Shown one piece after another: positions 8,761 through 19,575 of a DNA stretch of 64,000 nt; position 1 is the stretch's first letter, and every line of letters begins with the position of its first letter. The translations under genes were made by a program, and so were the position numbers. The notes below the pieces were generated by a model. The model did no database searches. It was not told where the DNA came from and saw only the letters and a list, made by a program, of their open reading frames with translations. Origin of the DNA: Amycolatopsis alba DSM 44262 (GTDB lineage: Bacteria; Actinomycetota; Actinomycetes; Mycobacteriales; Pseudonocardiaceae); the NCBI RefSeq assembly GCF_000384215.1, contig NZ_KB913032.1:1513021-1577020 (forward strand), in the 5' to 3' direction.

Positions 8761-9513
8761 TCACCTCGCCGCGAAGAGCAATACAGCCGGTGGGAGGTTG
8801 TTGGCCGCGTGCGCGATGACCGCCGCGCTCACCCGGCCGGACAGATAGCGGGCGAGGCCGATGGCGATGCCCTGGCCGAACAGCGCGATCGTGCGCGCGG
8901 CCTCCCCGTGCAACTGGGCGAACATCAGCGCGGTGACCAGCAGGATCACCCACGACGGCAGGCGGTGGAAGCCCATGGCGTTCCACAGCGTGCCGCGGAA
9001 GAGCAGCTCTTCGGTGACCGGGGCGGCGAGGACGACGATGACCGCGGCCAGCACCAGCCAAACGGTGTCGCCGTCGGCGGTTCCGGACAGTTCGGTGAGC
9101 GGGCTCGGCGAGACGTCGGAGAAGGTCCTGTCCTCGCCGTCCGTCCCGTAGACGGCGAGCAGGAGCAGGTTGAGGAGGTAGCCGGCGGCGAGCGCGGCCG
9201 CTCCGCAGGCGACCCCGATCCGGACGTCACGCCAGGTGGGCTTGAGCCCGAAGTCCTCGCGGAGCCCTTTCCCCCAGACGCGGGAGCCGATCGCGGGGCC
9301 GAGACCGAGGACGAGGGTCGGCAGGAAAGCGAGGATCAGCAGCGGGCCGACGTCACGGAGTTCGAGAGGGTCGTAGCCGTCGAAGCGGCCTGACATCACG
9401 AAGCTCATGACGAGCGTGACGAGGTGGTACCCGGCGATGCCCGCGAAGAACGCTACGAACCCCCAGTGCGCTCCGAGCACCAGACGCTCACGAGCCTGCC
9501 CGTCGTCCACCAC
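8761..9513 (-). CDS. CPBP family intramembrane glutamic endopeptidase (second copy)
   Basis: A 250-residue membrane protein with the same motifs as its neighbour: EELLFRGTLWNAMGF, a histidine in FAQLHGEAART, and HAANNLPPAVLLF at the C-terminus. The flanking helices differ from the first copy, so if the two arose by duplication it was not recent. The gap to the downstream paralogue is 57 bases with no visible signal. Together the pair fills the space between rpsP and ffh. Function unknown. Confidence 0.87.
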   Translation of the reverse strand: MVDDGQARERLVLGAHWGFVAFFAGIAGYHLVTLVMSFVMSGRFDGYDPLELRDVGPLLILAFLPTLVLGLGPAIGSRVWGKGLREDFGLKPTWRDVRIGVACGAAALAAGYLLNLLLLAVYGTDGEDRTFSDVSPSPLTELSGTADGDTVWLVLAAVIVVLAAPVTEELLFRGTLWNAMGFHRLPSWVILLVTALMFAQLHGEAARTIALFGQGIAIGLARYLSGRVSAAVIAHAANNLPPAVLLFAAR

Positions 9514-9555
9514 GCCTCCACGCTAAGTGCCGCTCCGGTCACAGGTGGAGTCGGG

Positions 9556-10629
9556 TCAGGCGTAGATCTTGCCACGCAGCACGATATGACTCGGATGGCG
9601 CAGCACCGCGAGGTCTTCACGCGGATCCTCGGGGTAGACAAGGAGATCCGCCGAAGCGCCGTCGACGATCCCTGGCACGCCGAGCCATTCGCGCGCCGCC
9701 CACGAAGCCGACGCCAGAGCCTGCTCCGCGGACATGCCCGCCTTGTGCAGCGCCTCGATCTCGTCGACGAGCCTGCCGTGCTCGACCATGCCGCCCGCGT
9801 CGCTTCCGGCGTACACCTGGACGCCGGCCTCGATCGCCGTCGAGACCATGTCGCCGACGCCCGCGTGCAACGCCCGCATGTGGTCGGCGTAGACCGGGTA
9901 TTTGCCCGCCTTGTCGGCGATGCCGGGGAAGTTCTCGATGTTGATCAGGGTCGGCACGAGCGCGATCCCGCGGTCGGCGAGAACGCCCAGCTGATCCGGG
10001 GAGAGTTCCGTGCCGTGTTCGAGGCAGTCGATGCCCGCGTCGATCAAGCCCGGCAACGCGTCCTGGCCGAATACGTGCGCCGTCACCTTGGCGCCCTCGG
10101 CGTGCGCGATGGCAATGGCCTCGGCGAGGACGTCTTCGGGCCATAGGGGCGCGAGGTCGCCGACACCGCGGTCGATCCAGTCGCCGACGAGCTTGACCCA
10201 GCCGTCGCCGTCACGGGCCTGCTCGGCGACCGCTTTCGGCAGCTCGGAAGGATCTTCGAGGTCGATGCCGAGGTTGGGGATGTAGCGCTTGCGCAGGGCG
10301 AGATGCCGTCCGGCGCGGATGATCCGCGGCAGGTCGGCGCGCTCCTGCAGCGGCCGGACGTCGATCGGCAGTCCGCAGTCGCGGATCAGCAGCGTCCCGG
10401 CGTCGCGATCGGTGATCGTCTGCGCGGCGGCCTCCTCGAGCGTGGTCGGGCCACCGACCCCGATCCCTGGATGGCAATGCGCGTCGACCAGGCCAGGAAC
10501 GAGAAAGCCTTCACGGACAACGGTTTCCGCTCCGGCGACCGGTTCGGTCGTGATCCGGCCGCCGGTGACCCACAGCTCGCGGTGCTCGCCGTCCGGCAGG
10601 ACGATCCCCGCCAGATGCAGAGCCTCCAC
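9556..10629 (-). CDS. Metal-dependent amidohydrolase
   Basis: A 357-residue enzyme of the amidohydrolase superfamily, imidazolonepropionase-like branch. The metal ligands fit: LVDAHCHPGIG (HxH), VTAHVFGQ, CLEHGTELS and AGSDAGG. The N-terminal beta-sandwich (LHLAGIVLPDGEHRELWVTGGRI) and C-terminal ADLLVYPEDP complete the fold. Substrate unknown; close relatives act on cyclic amides or proline dipeptides. It starts 3 bases after the ffh stop and is probably cotranscribed with ffh, although no functional link to protein targeting is evident. Confidence 0.85.
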   Translation of the reverse strand: MEALHLAGIVLPDGEHRELWVTGGRITTEPVAGAETVVREGFLVPGLVDAHCHPGIGVGGPTTLEEAAAQTITDRDAGTLLIRDCGLPIDVRPLQERADLPRIIRAGRHLALRKRYIPNLGIDLEDPSELPKAVAEQARDGDGWVKLVGDWIDRGVGDLAPLWPEDVLAEAIAIAHAEGAKVTAHVFGQDALPGLIDAGIDCLEHGTELSPDQLGVLADRGIALVPTLINIENFPGIADKAGKYPVYADHMRALHAGVGDMVSTAIEAGVQVYAGSDAGGMVEHGRLVDEIEALHKAGMSAEQALASASWAAREWLGVPGIVDGASADLLVYPEDPREDLAVLRHPSHIVLRGKIYA

Positions 10630-10631
10630 GG

Positions 10632-12173
10632 CTACTTGTCCTTCGGGAACTTGAACTTCGTGGGGTCGAACCCCGGTACGTCGTTCATGCCGCCGAGCTG
10701 GGACAGGTCGGGCATTCCGCCGCCGCCGGGCATCCCGCCGCCGGGGGGAAGCATCGGCATGCCGCCGGGGAAGCCGCCGCGGACCTTGGGCTGCGTCGGA
10801 CCGCGCCCCTTGCCCTTCTTCCCCTTCTTGCCCTTGCGGTTCTTGCTGCCGCCGCCTCCGCCGCCGAAGCCGAAGCGGCCCGCCATCTGCGCCATCATCT
10901 TGCGCGCTTCGAAGAACCGGTTGACCAGGTCGTTGACGTCGCGGACGGCGACACCCGACCCCTTCGAGATCCGGACGCGGCGCGACGCGTTGATGATCTT
11001 CGGATCCGCCCGCTCGGCGGGGGTCATGCCGCGGATGATCGCCTGCAGCTTGTCGAGCTGCTTGTCGTCGACCTGCGCGAGCTGGTCCTTCATCTGCCCG
11101 GCGCCGGGCAGCATGCCGAGCAGGTTGCCGATCGGGCCCATCTTCCGGACCGCGAGCATCTGCTCGAGGAAGTCTTCGAGGGTGAGCTGGCCGCTGCCGA
11201 GCTTGGCCGCGGTCTGCTCGGCCTTCTCCTGGTCGAAATGCTGTTCGGCCTGCTCGATGAGGCTGAGCATGTCGCCCATGCCGAGGATCCGGCTGGCCAT
11301 CCGGTCCGGGTGGAAGAGGTCGAAGTCCTCGAGCTTCTCACCGTTCGACGCGAACAGGATCGGCTGGCCGGTGACCTGGCGGACCGACAGCGCGGCACCA
11401 CCGCGGGCGTCACCGTCGAGCTTGGTGAGCACGACACCGGTGAAGCCGACGCCGTCGCGGAACGCCTCGGCCGTGGTGACCGCGTCCTGGCCGATCATCG
11501 CGTCGACGACGAACAGCGTCTCGTCCGGCGAGACGGCGTCGCGGATGTCCGCGGCCTGCTTCATCAGCTCTTCGTCGACACCGAGACGGCCGGCGGTGTC
11601 GACCAGGACGATGTCGTGCTGGGCGCGCTTGGCCTCGTCGATGGCGCGGCGGGCGACGTCGACCGGGTCGCCGACCCCGTTGCCGGGTTCCGGCGCGAAC
11701 GTGGCGACCCCGGCCCGCTCGCCGACGACCTGCAGCTGCGTGACCGCGTTGGGGCGCTGGAGGTCACAGGCGACCAGCATCGGCGCGTGGCCCTGCTTCT
11801 TCAGCCACATCGCGAGCTTGCCCGCGAGGGTGGTCTTACCGGCACCCTGCAGACCCGCGAGCATGATGACCGTCGGCGGGTTCTTCGCGAACGTGAGCCG
11901 CCTGGTCTCGCCGCCGAGGATGGTGACGAGTTCCTCGTTGACGATCTTGATGACCTGCTGCGCCGGGTTCAGCGCGCCGTGCACCTCGGCGCCCTTGGCG
12001 CGTTCCTTGATCCGGGCGATGAAGTCCTTGACCACCGACAGCGCGACATCCGCCTCGAGCAGCGCGATACGGATCTCGCGCGCGGTGGCGTCGATGTCGG
12101 CGTCGGAGAGCCTGCCCTTGCGAGACAGGGTCTGCAGGGCGGACGTGAGCCGATCGGAGAGGGTGTCGAACAC
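10632..12173 (-). CDS. ffh: Signal recognition particle protein Ffh (SRP54)
   Basis: Ffh binds signal sequences of nascent membrane proteins with 4.5S RNA and docks on FtsY. The 513 residues show the N domain, GTPase G1 GLQGAGKTTLAGKLA (about 105), DTAGRLGVDEELM, TKLDGDARGGAALS and the methionine-rich M domain (LLGMLPGAGQMKDQL, GRFGFGGGGGG). The C-terminal tail is glycine-, lysine- and proline-rich, common in actinobacteria. The start is preceded by about 110 bases without recognised signals. Confidence 0.97.
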   Translation of the reverse strand: MFDTLSDRLTSALQTLSRKGRLSDADIDATAREIRIALLEADVALSVVKDFIARIKERAKGAEVHGALNPAQQVIKIVNEELVTILGGETRRLTFAKNPPTVIMLAGLQGAGKTTLAGKLAMWLKKQGHAPMLVACDLQRPNAVTQLQVVGERAGVATFAPEPGNGVGDPVDVARRAIDEAKRAQHDIVLVDTAGRLGVDEELMKQAADIRDAVSPDETLFVVDAMIGQDAVTTAEAFRDGVGFTGVVLTKLDGDARGGAALSVRQVTGQPILFASNGEKLEDFDLFHPDRMASRILGMGDMLSLIEQAEQHFDQEKAEQTAAKLGSGQLTLEDFLEQMLAVRKMGPIGNLLGMLPGAGQMKDQLAQVDDKQLDKLQAIIRGMTPAERADPKIINASRRVRISKGSGVAVRDVNDLVNRFFEARKMMAQMAGRFGFGGGGGGSKNRKGKKGKKGKGRGPTQPKVRGGFPGGMPMLPPGGGMPGGGGMPDLSQLGGMNDVPGFDPTKFKFPKDK

Positions 12174-12283
12174 GGGTGTGCACGCTCCAGCTGGGTCGTT
12201 GTGGCTCGCCGGTACGAACCGGCGGCTTCCCAGGGTAGTCGGTGTCCGGGGCCGGCGTCTGAGGCGGTTGCGGACGGGCCCGC

Positions 12284-12775
12284 CTATCCGGATTCCCCGG
12301 CGAGGTCTTCTGCCGCGCCCTTCCCCGCCTCGGTGGTGCGCCGCAGGAAGTCGGCGATCAGGTCCAGTTCGGCTTCGCTGTAGCCGGCGCAGAGGTCGTC
12401 CATCCTCGAATTCATCCCGGCGAGGTGCCGGTACATCTCACCGTCACGGTCGCCGGTCACCGAGACGACGACAGCCCGGCGGTCCGTCGCGTCCGCCGGG
12501 CGATCACGGGTGACCCATCCCGCGCGCTGCAACCGGTCCAGCACCCCGGTCATCGTCGCGGGATGCAGGCCTGCGTGCTTCGCCAGCGCGCTCGGGCTCA
12601 GCGGGCCGTTCAGGTTGAGCAGTTCGAGACAGTCGAAGTCCACCGGTTTGAGCGCGACCTTGGCGCTGACCTGGTGGTTGAAGAGCGCGAGCTGGTTGTT
12701 CAGCTCTCGCAACCCCTCTTTGATCACCGCGACCTTCCGGCGCCAGGACCTGCCGCCAGGTGTTACGGAATTCAT
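12284..12775 (-). CDS. MarR family transcriptional regulator
   Basis: A 163-residue winged-helix protein. The recognition region PSALAKHAGLHPATMTGVLDRLQRAGWVTRDRPADATDRRAVVV is a clear MarR DNA-binding wing. It is divergent from the NmrA-like reductase, with only about 70 bases between the starts, so it likely controls that gene and itself. The gap contains two TTCATAT direct repeats 40 bp apart. Confidence 0.9.
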   Translation of the reverse strand: MNSVTPGGRSWRRKVAVIKEGLRELNNQLALFNHQVSAKVALKPVDFDCLELLNLNGPLSPSALAKHAGLHPATMTGVLDRLQRAGWVTRDRPADATDRRAVVVSVTGDRDGEMYRHLAGMNSRMDDLCAGYSEAELDLIADFLRRTTEAGKGAAEDLAGESG

Positions 12776-12820
12776 ATAATCTCGTTTCCATGCTCATAAG
12801 TGATACGGTTTTCATATTGT
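12771..12820. promoter_or_regulatory. A/T-rich divergent control region between marR and the NmrA-like gene
   Basis: This is one of the few A/T-rich stretches in the window. It holds TTCATATAAT (12771-12780) and TTCATATTGT (12811-12820), direct repeats whose starts are 40 bp apart, near four helical turns. They overlap the likely -10 regions of both divergent genes and are reasonable MarR-binding candidates. No single perfect palindrome is evident. Confidence 0.4.
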
Positions 12821-12844
12821 ATGGCACTCATCGAGGAGGACGCC

Positions 12845-13702
12845 GTGTACCTGATCACCGGAGTGAGCGGCACCGTCGGGCGGCCGCTGATCGACAGCCT
12901 CGTCGGGGCGGGCGCCCGCGTACGCGCCCTGACCCGCGACGCCAAGTCCGCGGCTGAATGGCCTTCGGGAGTCGAAGTCGTCGAAGGGGACCCATCGCTT
13001 CCCGAAACCGTCGCACCCTTCCTGACAGGCGTCACCGGCGTCTTCCTGCATTCGCGAGCCGCGGCCGCCGCACCCGCCGGACTGCTCGCCCTGGCCAAGG
13101 AGCACGGCGTGCGGCGAGTGGTCGCGTTGTCCGCCACCAACGTCGACGAACCGGCGGAGCACCAGCCGTCACGTTTCCAGGGCGACCGGAACAAGGAGGT
13201 CGAACAGGCCGCCATGGACAGCGGACTGGACTGGGTGAGCGTGCGGGCTTCCTTCTTCGCGGCCAACACCCGGCTGACGTGGGCGGGCCAGATCAGTGCC
13301 GGTGATGACGTCTTCGGCCCGTTCCCGGACTTCGCCGAAGCGCCGCTGCACGAACGGGACCTGGCCGAGGTGGTGGCCCGCGCCCTGCTGACCGACGGGT
13401 TCACCGGCCGGAAACTCGAGGTGACCGGCGCACGTTCGCTCACCCACGCGGAAATGGTCGAGGTGATCGGCACCGTTCTCGGCAGAACCCTGCGGTACCG
13501 GGAGATTCCGGCGGACTCGGCCGCGGCGGCCATGATCGCGCGAGGCTTTCCCGAAGCCTTCGTCGAGGCGTTGATGAACAGATACCGGAGGCTTTCCGGA
13601 CAGCCCGGCCTCGTCACAGACGGAGTGGCGGAAGTGCTCGGGCGCCCGCCGCGGAGCTACGCGGACTGGGTCGCGGACAACGCCGCGGCGTTCCGGGTCT
13701 GA
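12845..13702 (+). CDS. NmrA-like NAD(P)H-binding oxidoreductase
   Basis: A 285-residue atypical short-chain dehydrogenase of the NmrA/HSCARG type. The dinucleotide fold starts immediately (YLITGVSGTVGRPLIDSL, about residues 2-19). The region around RVVALSATNVDEPAEH has no Tyr-x3-Lys pair, as expected for redox-sensing or quinone-reductase-like members. I chose the GTG start because GAGGAGG lies 5 bases upstream; an ATG at 12821 is also open. Divergent from a MarR regulator, so probably inducible by an electrophile or aromatic ligand (inferred from context). Confidence 0.88.
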   Translation: MYLITGVSGTVGRPLIDSLVGAGARVRALTRDAKSAAEWPSGVEVVEGDPSLPETVAPFLTGVTGVFLHSRAAAAAPAGLLALAKEHGVRRVVALSATNVDEPAEHQPSRFQGDRNKEVEQAAMDSGLDWVSVRASFFAANTRLTWAGQISAGDDVFGPFPDFAEAPLHERDLAEVVARALLTDGFTGRKLEVTGARSLTHAEMVEVIGTVLGRTLRYREIPADSAAAAMIARGFPEAFVEALMNRYRRLSGQPGLVTDGVAEVLGRPPRSYADWVADNAAAFRV

Positions 13703-13711
13703 CGCGAAACA

Positions 13712-13755
13712 GGGCTCCGGGACCGGTCGCCCCTCGCAGACCGGTACCGGAGCCC
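13712..13755. terminator. Hairpin behind the NmrA-like gene
   Basis: GGGCTCCGG-g-ACCGGT pairs with ACCGGT-a-CCGGAGCCC around a 12-base loop. It begins 10 bases after the stop of the upstream plus-strand gene, in the convergent gap before ku. It is very stable but lacks a T-tract, as is common for actinobacterial terminators. The rest of the gap to the ku stop holds nothing I can identify. Confidence 0.6.
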
Positions 13756-13947
13756 CTACGGAAGGCTCACCTCCCCGCGAGCCGACCGTAAGCACACTTG
13801 GCGAGCCGCACGGGATTTCGTATCGCCGGACCCCCAGTACCGGGCGATTCGCTTCCCGCGCTCTCTCCTCGCGATGGCATAACAATGCCCGGTCACCGTG
13901 GAGTCACGGGAGCGTGAAGACCCTCAACTGTCCCTGGGTAGAACTAC

Positions 13948-14808
13948 TCAACTGGTCTTGGCCGACGACGAAGCCCGCTTCGCCCGCGTCCGCGCCTGGC
14001 GCGCCTTGTCGGCCGCCTTCTTGGCCTTTTCGACAGGGGCACGGTCGGCCTCGACAGCGCTCTGCTGCAAGGCCGCCAGCAGCCGCGTCACGCCATCGGC
14101 CTGCTCGGCGGCGGTCGGCTGGAGGACGTCGTCCCCGTCCAGTTTGGCCTGGATGAGCGCTTCGAGCGCTTCCCGGTAGTGATCGGTGTAGCGGCCGGGG
14201 TCGAAGTCCTGTGTGAGGTCTTCGATGAGCGAGACGGCGTTCCGCAGTTCCCCGCGGCGCAGGTCGACGTCCTCGTGCAGGAACGGGAAATCGGGCCGCC
14301 GGACCTCGTCGGGCCACAGCATCGTCTCGAGCAGGATCACCTGGTCCCGCACGCGCAGCGCGCCCAGCGTCTCACGCTGCCGCAGCGTCACCTTCACGAT
14401 CGCGATCCGACCGGACTGCTGCAGCGCCTCGCTCAGCAGCACGTACGGCTTGGTGCCCGACGGCTCCGGTTCGAGGTAGTAAGTGCGTGCGAAGTACGTC
14501 GGGTCGACCTGCTCGGCCGGGGTGAACCCGACGACGTCCATCGACTGGGTGGTCGGCCCGAGCAGCGACGCGAAGTCGCGGCCGGTCAGGAGGACGACGT
14601 CGCCGTTGGGCACGGGGTGTCCCTTGGCGATCTCGGCCGCGGGCACCTCGGCACCGTCGACCTCGCAGACCCACTTCACCCGCACCCGGCCGCCGTCCGG
14701 CTCGTGCACCTGGTGGAGGGGGACGGTGCGCTCTTCGGTCGCGCTGTACGCCTTCACCGGGATGGCGTAGGTCCCGAATCCGATCGTGCCCTTCCACACC
14801 GCCCGCAT
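13948..14808 (-). CDS. ku: Ku protein for non-homologous end joining
   Basis: Bacterial Ku forms a ring on DNA double-strand ends and recruits the ligase LigD. The 286 residues match the core (MRAVWKGTIGFGTYAIPVKAYSATEE, DRETLGA-like LRQRETLGALRVRDQVILLETMLWPDEVR), followed by a lysine- and arginine-rich C-terminal tail (EKAKKAADKARQARTRAKRASSSAKTS) that typically aids DNA binding. The ATG at 14808 has GGAGGTGG just upstream; an in-frame start 10 codons earlier is less likely. No ligD gene is in the window. Confidence 0.95.
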   Translation of the reverse strand: MRAVWKGTIGFGTYAIPVKAYSATEERTVPLHQVHEPDGGRVRVKWVCEVDGAEVPAAEIAKGHPVPNGDVVLLTGRDFASLLGPTTQSMDVVGFTPAEQVDPTYFARTYYLEPEPSGTKPYVLLSEALQQSGRIAIVKVTLRQRETLGALRVRDQVILLETMLWPDEVRRPDFPFLHEDVDLRRGELRNAVSLIEDLTQDFDPGRYTDHYREALEALIQAKLDGDDVLQPTAAEQADGVTRLLAALQQSAVEADRAPVEKAKKAADKARQARTRAKRASSSAKTS

Positions 14809-14858
14809 GGCCCACCTCCGCCCGATCAGCGTAACCACGCGCCGAAGCGGCGGAACAG

Positions 14859-15293
14859 CTACAAACGGGTGTCAGGGGCGACCGATTCGCTCACACATTC
14901 GAATGACGGCCGTGATTCGGCGAGCGCGTCGGCCGAACAGCCGACAGCGGTGGCGGCCGCTCGGAGTACTTCCGCGACCACCTCGACGTCGACCATCGGG
15001 GCGGTGGACAGCGCGCCCTCGCCGCCCACTTCGACCCGGCCCGCCATGCCTTCGAGCGCGATGGCCAGCGCCTGCTGGCCCGCGACGAGATGCCGGACGA
15101 CCTTGAGCAGTTCGGGTACCGTCGCGGCGGTCCCGGACGCGGTCAGCGAGACGGCGAGGTCGTCCGCGCACGCCTGGAAATGAGAGGCGACGACGGTCGG
15201 CGGCAGTGTGATCCGGTGTGGTCCTGGCGAGTTCTGCCCGTGATCGAGCACGCGCTCACCGCCCTCCGGATCCGTCGGGTTTCGACCGCGCAC
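14859..15293 (-). CDS. Hypothetical protein upstream of ku
   Basis: A 144-residue protein I do not recognise. The N-terminal 35 residues are polar and may be a mis-assigned start. The rest (VVASHFQACADDLAVSLTASGTAATVPELLKVVRHLVAGQQALAIALEGMAGRVEV) looks like an amphipathic helical hairpin. Codon use agrees with a real gene. It lies 50 bases upstream of ku on the same strand and could be cotranscribed. Function unknown. Confidence 0.6.
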   Translation of the reverse strand: MRGRNPTDPEGGERVLDHGQNSPGPHRITLPPTVVASHFQACADDLAVSLTASGTAATVPELLKVVRHLVAGQQALAIALEGMAGRVEVGGEGALSTAPMVDVEVVAEVLRAAATAVGCSADALAESRPSFECVSESVAPDTRL

Positions 15294-15351
15294 ATCCTGC
15301 CACCGTCACCCTCCGCTCTTCGCGCGACACCCCGGACCGGGCGAGAAGGCG

Positions 15352-17661
15352 TCACGAAGCGGCCGCCAGCAGCGCGGCTTCGATCTTCGACCGCCACGCC
15401 TGGTCGACCCGGCCTGTCCGCGGCGCGACGGCGAACGAGTCGACGACGGCGCCGCCGAGGGTGGCCACCTTCGCCCAGCGCACCTCGGCCTCGCACCGGC
15501 GCAGCGCGCCCGCGACCCGGTACAGCAGCCCGATCCGGTTCGCGGCCCGCAGTTCGACCACGACCGTGTCCCGCCCGCTGGTCTCGTCGTCGAACCAGAT
15601 CACCTTCGCGTTCGCCGTGGGAGTCTCGCCGTAGTCCCGTTCCTTCGCCGCGAGCCGCTGGGTGAGCGGCATCGTCCCGGCCACGGCCCGCGCGAACTGC
15701 TCGCGCAGCAACGTGACGTCGGGCAGCGAGCCGAACTTCGGTGACGCCGTGAACACCCCCGCCCGTCCCCCGTCGTGCCCGCGCAGCACCGCCGCGTGGA
15801 CTTCCAAGGAGTTCAGGGCGAGCACCCCGGCGGCGGGCGCCAGCAGTTCGGCGCGGGCCGGTACCGCGAGCACCACAGTCACGATCTTGCCGACGGCGGT
15901 GATCCGCACTTCCCCGCGGCCGGACGCGACGGCTTCGGCGACGAGCTCCCGCTGTTCGGCGCCCATCGGCTCCGGTGGCACGAAACCCTTGCCGTGCAAC
16001 GCTTCCTCGCAACCCGACACGAGTTCGGCGAGCAGGCGGGCCTTCCAGTCGGTCCACACGCCCGGCCCGGTGGCCAGCGAATCGGCCGTCGTCAGCGCGT
16101 GCAGCAGTTCCAGCAGGACCAGGTTCTCGTCGAGCGTTTTCGTCACGCGCTGGATCGTGGCCGGATCGCTGATGTCCCGCCGTGTCGCGGTATGCGGCAG
16201 CAGCAGGTGATGCCGGACCATCGCCGACACCAGCGCCACATCGCTTGACGGCAGCCCGAGCCGGGCCGCCACCTGGGCGCTGATCTTCGCGCCGAGTTCG
16301 GAATGGTCCGTGTCGCGGCCCTTGCCGATGTCGTGCAGCAGCGCGCCGATCAGCAACAGGTCCGGCCGCGAAACGGTGGTCGTCAGTTTCGACGCCTCGA
16401 CGGCGGCGCGCACGAGATGCCTGTCGACGGTCCACGCGTGCACCGGCGACCTCGGCGGGAGATCCCGCACCGCACCCCATTCGGGGAACAGCCGCGCCCA
16501 CAGGCCAGTGCGGTCGAGCGCCTCGACGGCGTCGACGAGGCCTTCGCCCGCGCCGAGCAGTTCCACCAGCGCCTTGAGGGCATCGGCCGGCCACGGCGCG
16601 CGCAGTTCCGGCGCGGTATCGGCGAGTGCCCGCAAAGTCCCGTGCGCGATGGGCTTCCGGATCCGCGCCGACGCCGCGGCGACCCGCAGCAGCAACGCCG
16701 GATCCTTGGCGGGCAGCGCGTCCCGCGCCAGCGCGACCTCGTTCCCGTGCAGGACGACACCTTCGTCCAGTGGCGTCCGCACGGGCCGCCGCCCGAACCT
16801 GGCCTTCGGTGGCTCCACAGTGGACCGGAGCGCCACGTCGACCGCGTACGCGATCGTCCGGCCGGCGCCGGAAAGCTTGCGCGCCAAGGTGAACCTGTCG
16901 CCGAACCCGAGTTCGGCCGCGACCGTCCCGGCCTCGGGCGCGCTGAGGATGTCCCGCTCCCGGCGCAGTTCCCGGCGCAACTCCGTCCGGACGTCGAGCA
17001 GCAGGCCCTTGGCCGCCAGCAGTTCCTCGCCTGGCCTCGCTGTCAGCTGTGCCGCCGCGAGCGCCTCCAGGACGGCGAAGTCGCGAAGCCCGCCTCGGCC
17101 GTGCTTGAGATCCGGCTCGGCGGACTGCGCGATCTCGCCACTGCGAGCCCAGCGCTGCCGCACCGCGTCCGACAGTTCGCCCATCCGTTTCCGGGCGGTC
17201 CGCCGCCACTGGTCCCGCGCCGCGGCCGCCAGCCTGGCGGTGATCTCGGCGTCCCCGGCGATGTGGCGGATGTCGAGCAGCCCCATCGCGGTCCGCAGGT
17301 CCTCGGACGCCACCTTCAGCGCCTCACCCGGCGTGCGGACCGAGTGATCGAGGCCGATTTTGGCGTCCCACAACGGATACCAGATGGCGTCGGCGATCTC
17401 GCCGACGCGAGAGTTGCCGTTGTGCAGCAACAACAGGTCGAGGTCGGAGAAGGGCACCAGCTCGCTGCGCCCGAGGCCACCGACGGCGGCCAGCGCGACA
17501 CCGGGTTCAGCGGTGTCGACGCCGGCCGTCGCGGCGCCCTTTCCCAACCAGAATTCGTAGAGGTCGACGCACGCGGCCCGCAGTGCGGTCGCGCCCAGCC
17601 TCCCGTGCCTGCCCTCGAGCAAACGCTCGGTGGCCTTGACCAGCTCACCCCCGTCGGCCAT
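15352..17661 (-). CDS. glnD: PII uridylyltransferase/adenylyltransferase GlnD
   Basis: GlnD modifies and demodifies the PII protein in response to glutamine. The 769 residues carry the nucleotidyltransferase motif GGLGRSELVPFSDLDLLLL (about 61-79), the HD hydrolase motif LLHDIGKGRDTDHSEL (about 440-455) and two C-terminal ACT domains that sense glutamine (about 590-760). In actinobacteria the enzyme adenylylates rather than uridylylates PII. It is the last gene of amt-glnB-glnD, 9 bases after glnB. Confidence 0.95.
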   Translation of the reverse strand: MADGGELVKATERLLEGRHGRLGATALRAACVDLYEFWLGKGAATAGVDTAEPGVALAAVGGLGRSELVPFSDLDLLLLHNGNSRVGEIADAIWYPLWDAKIGLDHSVRTPGEALKVASEDLRTAMGLLDIRHIAGDAEITARLAAAARDQWRRTARKRMGELSDAVRQRWARSGEIAQSAEPDLKHGRGGLRDFAVLEALAAAQLTARPGEELLAAKGLLLDVRTELRRELRRERDILSAPEAGTVAAELGFGDRFTLARKLSGAGRTIAYAVDVALRSTVEPPKARFGRRPVRTPLDEGVVLHGNEVALARDALPAKDPALLLRVAAASARIRKPIAHGTLRALADTAPELRAPWPADALKALVELLGAGEGLVDAVEALDRTGLWARLFPEWGAVRDLPPRSPVHAWTVDRHLVRAAVEASKLTTTVSRPDLLLIGALLHDIGKGRDTDHSELGAKISAQVAARLGLPSSDVALVSAMVRHHLLLPHTATRRDISDPATIQRVTKTLDENLVLLELLHALTTADSLATGPGVWTDWKARLLAELVSGCEEALHGKGFVPPEPMGAEQRELVAEAVASGRGEVRITAVGKIVTVVLAVPARAELLAPAAGVLALNSLEVHAAVLRGHDGGRAGVFTASPKFGSLPDVTLLREQFARAVAGTMPLTQRLAAKERDYGETPTANAKVIWFDDETSGRDTVVVELRAANRIGLLYRVAGALRRCEAEVRWAKVATLGGAVVDSFAVAPRTGRVDQAWRSKIEAALLAAAS

Positions 17662-17670
17662 CGTGGGCGC

Positions 17671-19400
<1,730 letters not shown>

Positions 19401-19474
19401 AATCTTCCTCCCGTGCCTGGGGTGTACTGCGCAGGAATCCTTGGACCGGGGTGTTTCCTCGGGCGGCGATTCAG

Positions 19475-19522
19475 GTTTCACCCGCGTGAACTGTCGGTGC
19501 GGCGTTGTTACGTGCAGGTTTC
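19475..19522 (-). promoter_or_regulatory. Two GlnR-like boxes upstream of amt
   Basis: The actinobacterial GlnR consensus is GTnAC-n6-GnAAC repeats. Read on the minus strand, 19507-19522 is GAAAC-CTGCAC-GTAAC (both half-sites, opposite order), and 19475-19490 is TTCAC-GCGGGT-GAAAC, one mismatch from the consensus. The boxes lie between the amt start and the divergent rlmA-like gene, where a nitrogen regulator of amt-glnB-glnD would be expected. Confidence 0.6.
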
Positions 19523-19575
19523 CGGAGACCGGGTGCGTTCTGTCCGGTTGCGAAACGCCGTGGTCGAATATCCCC

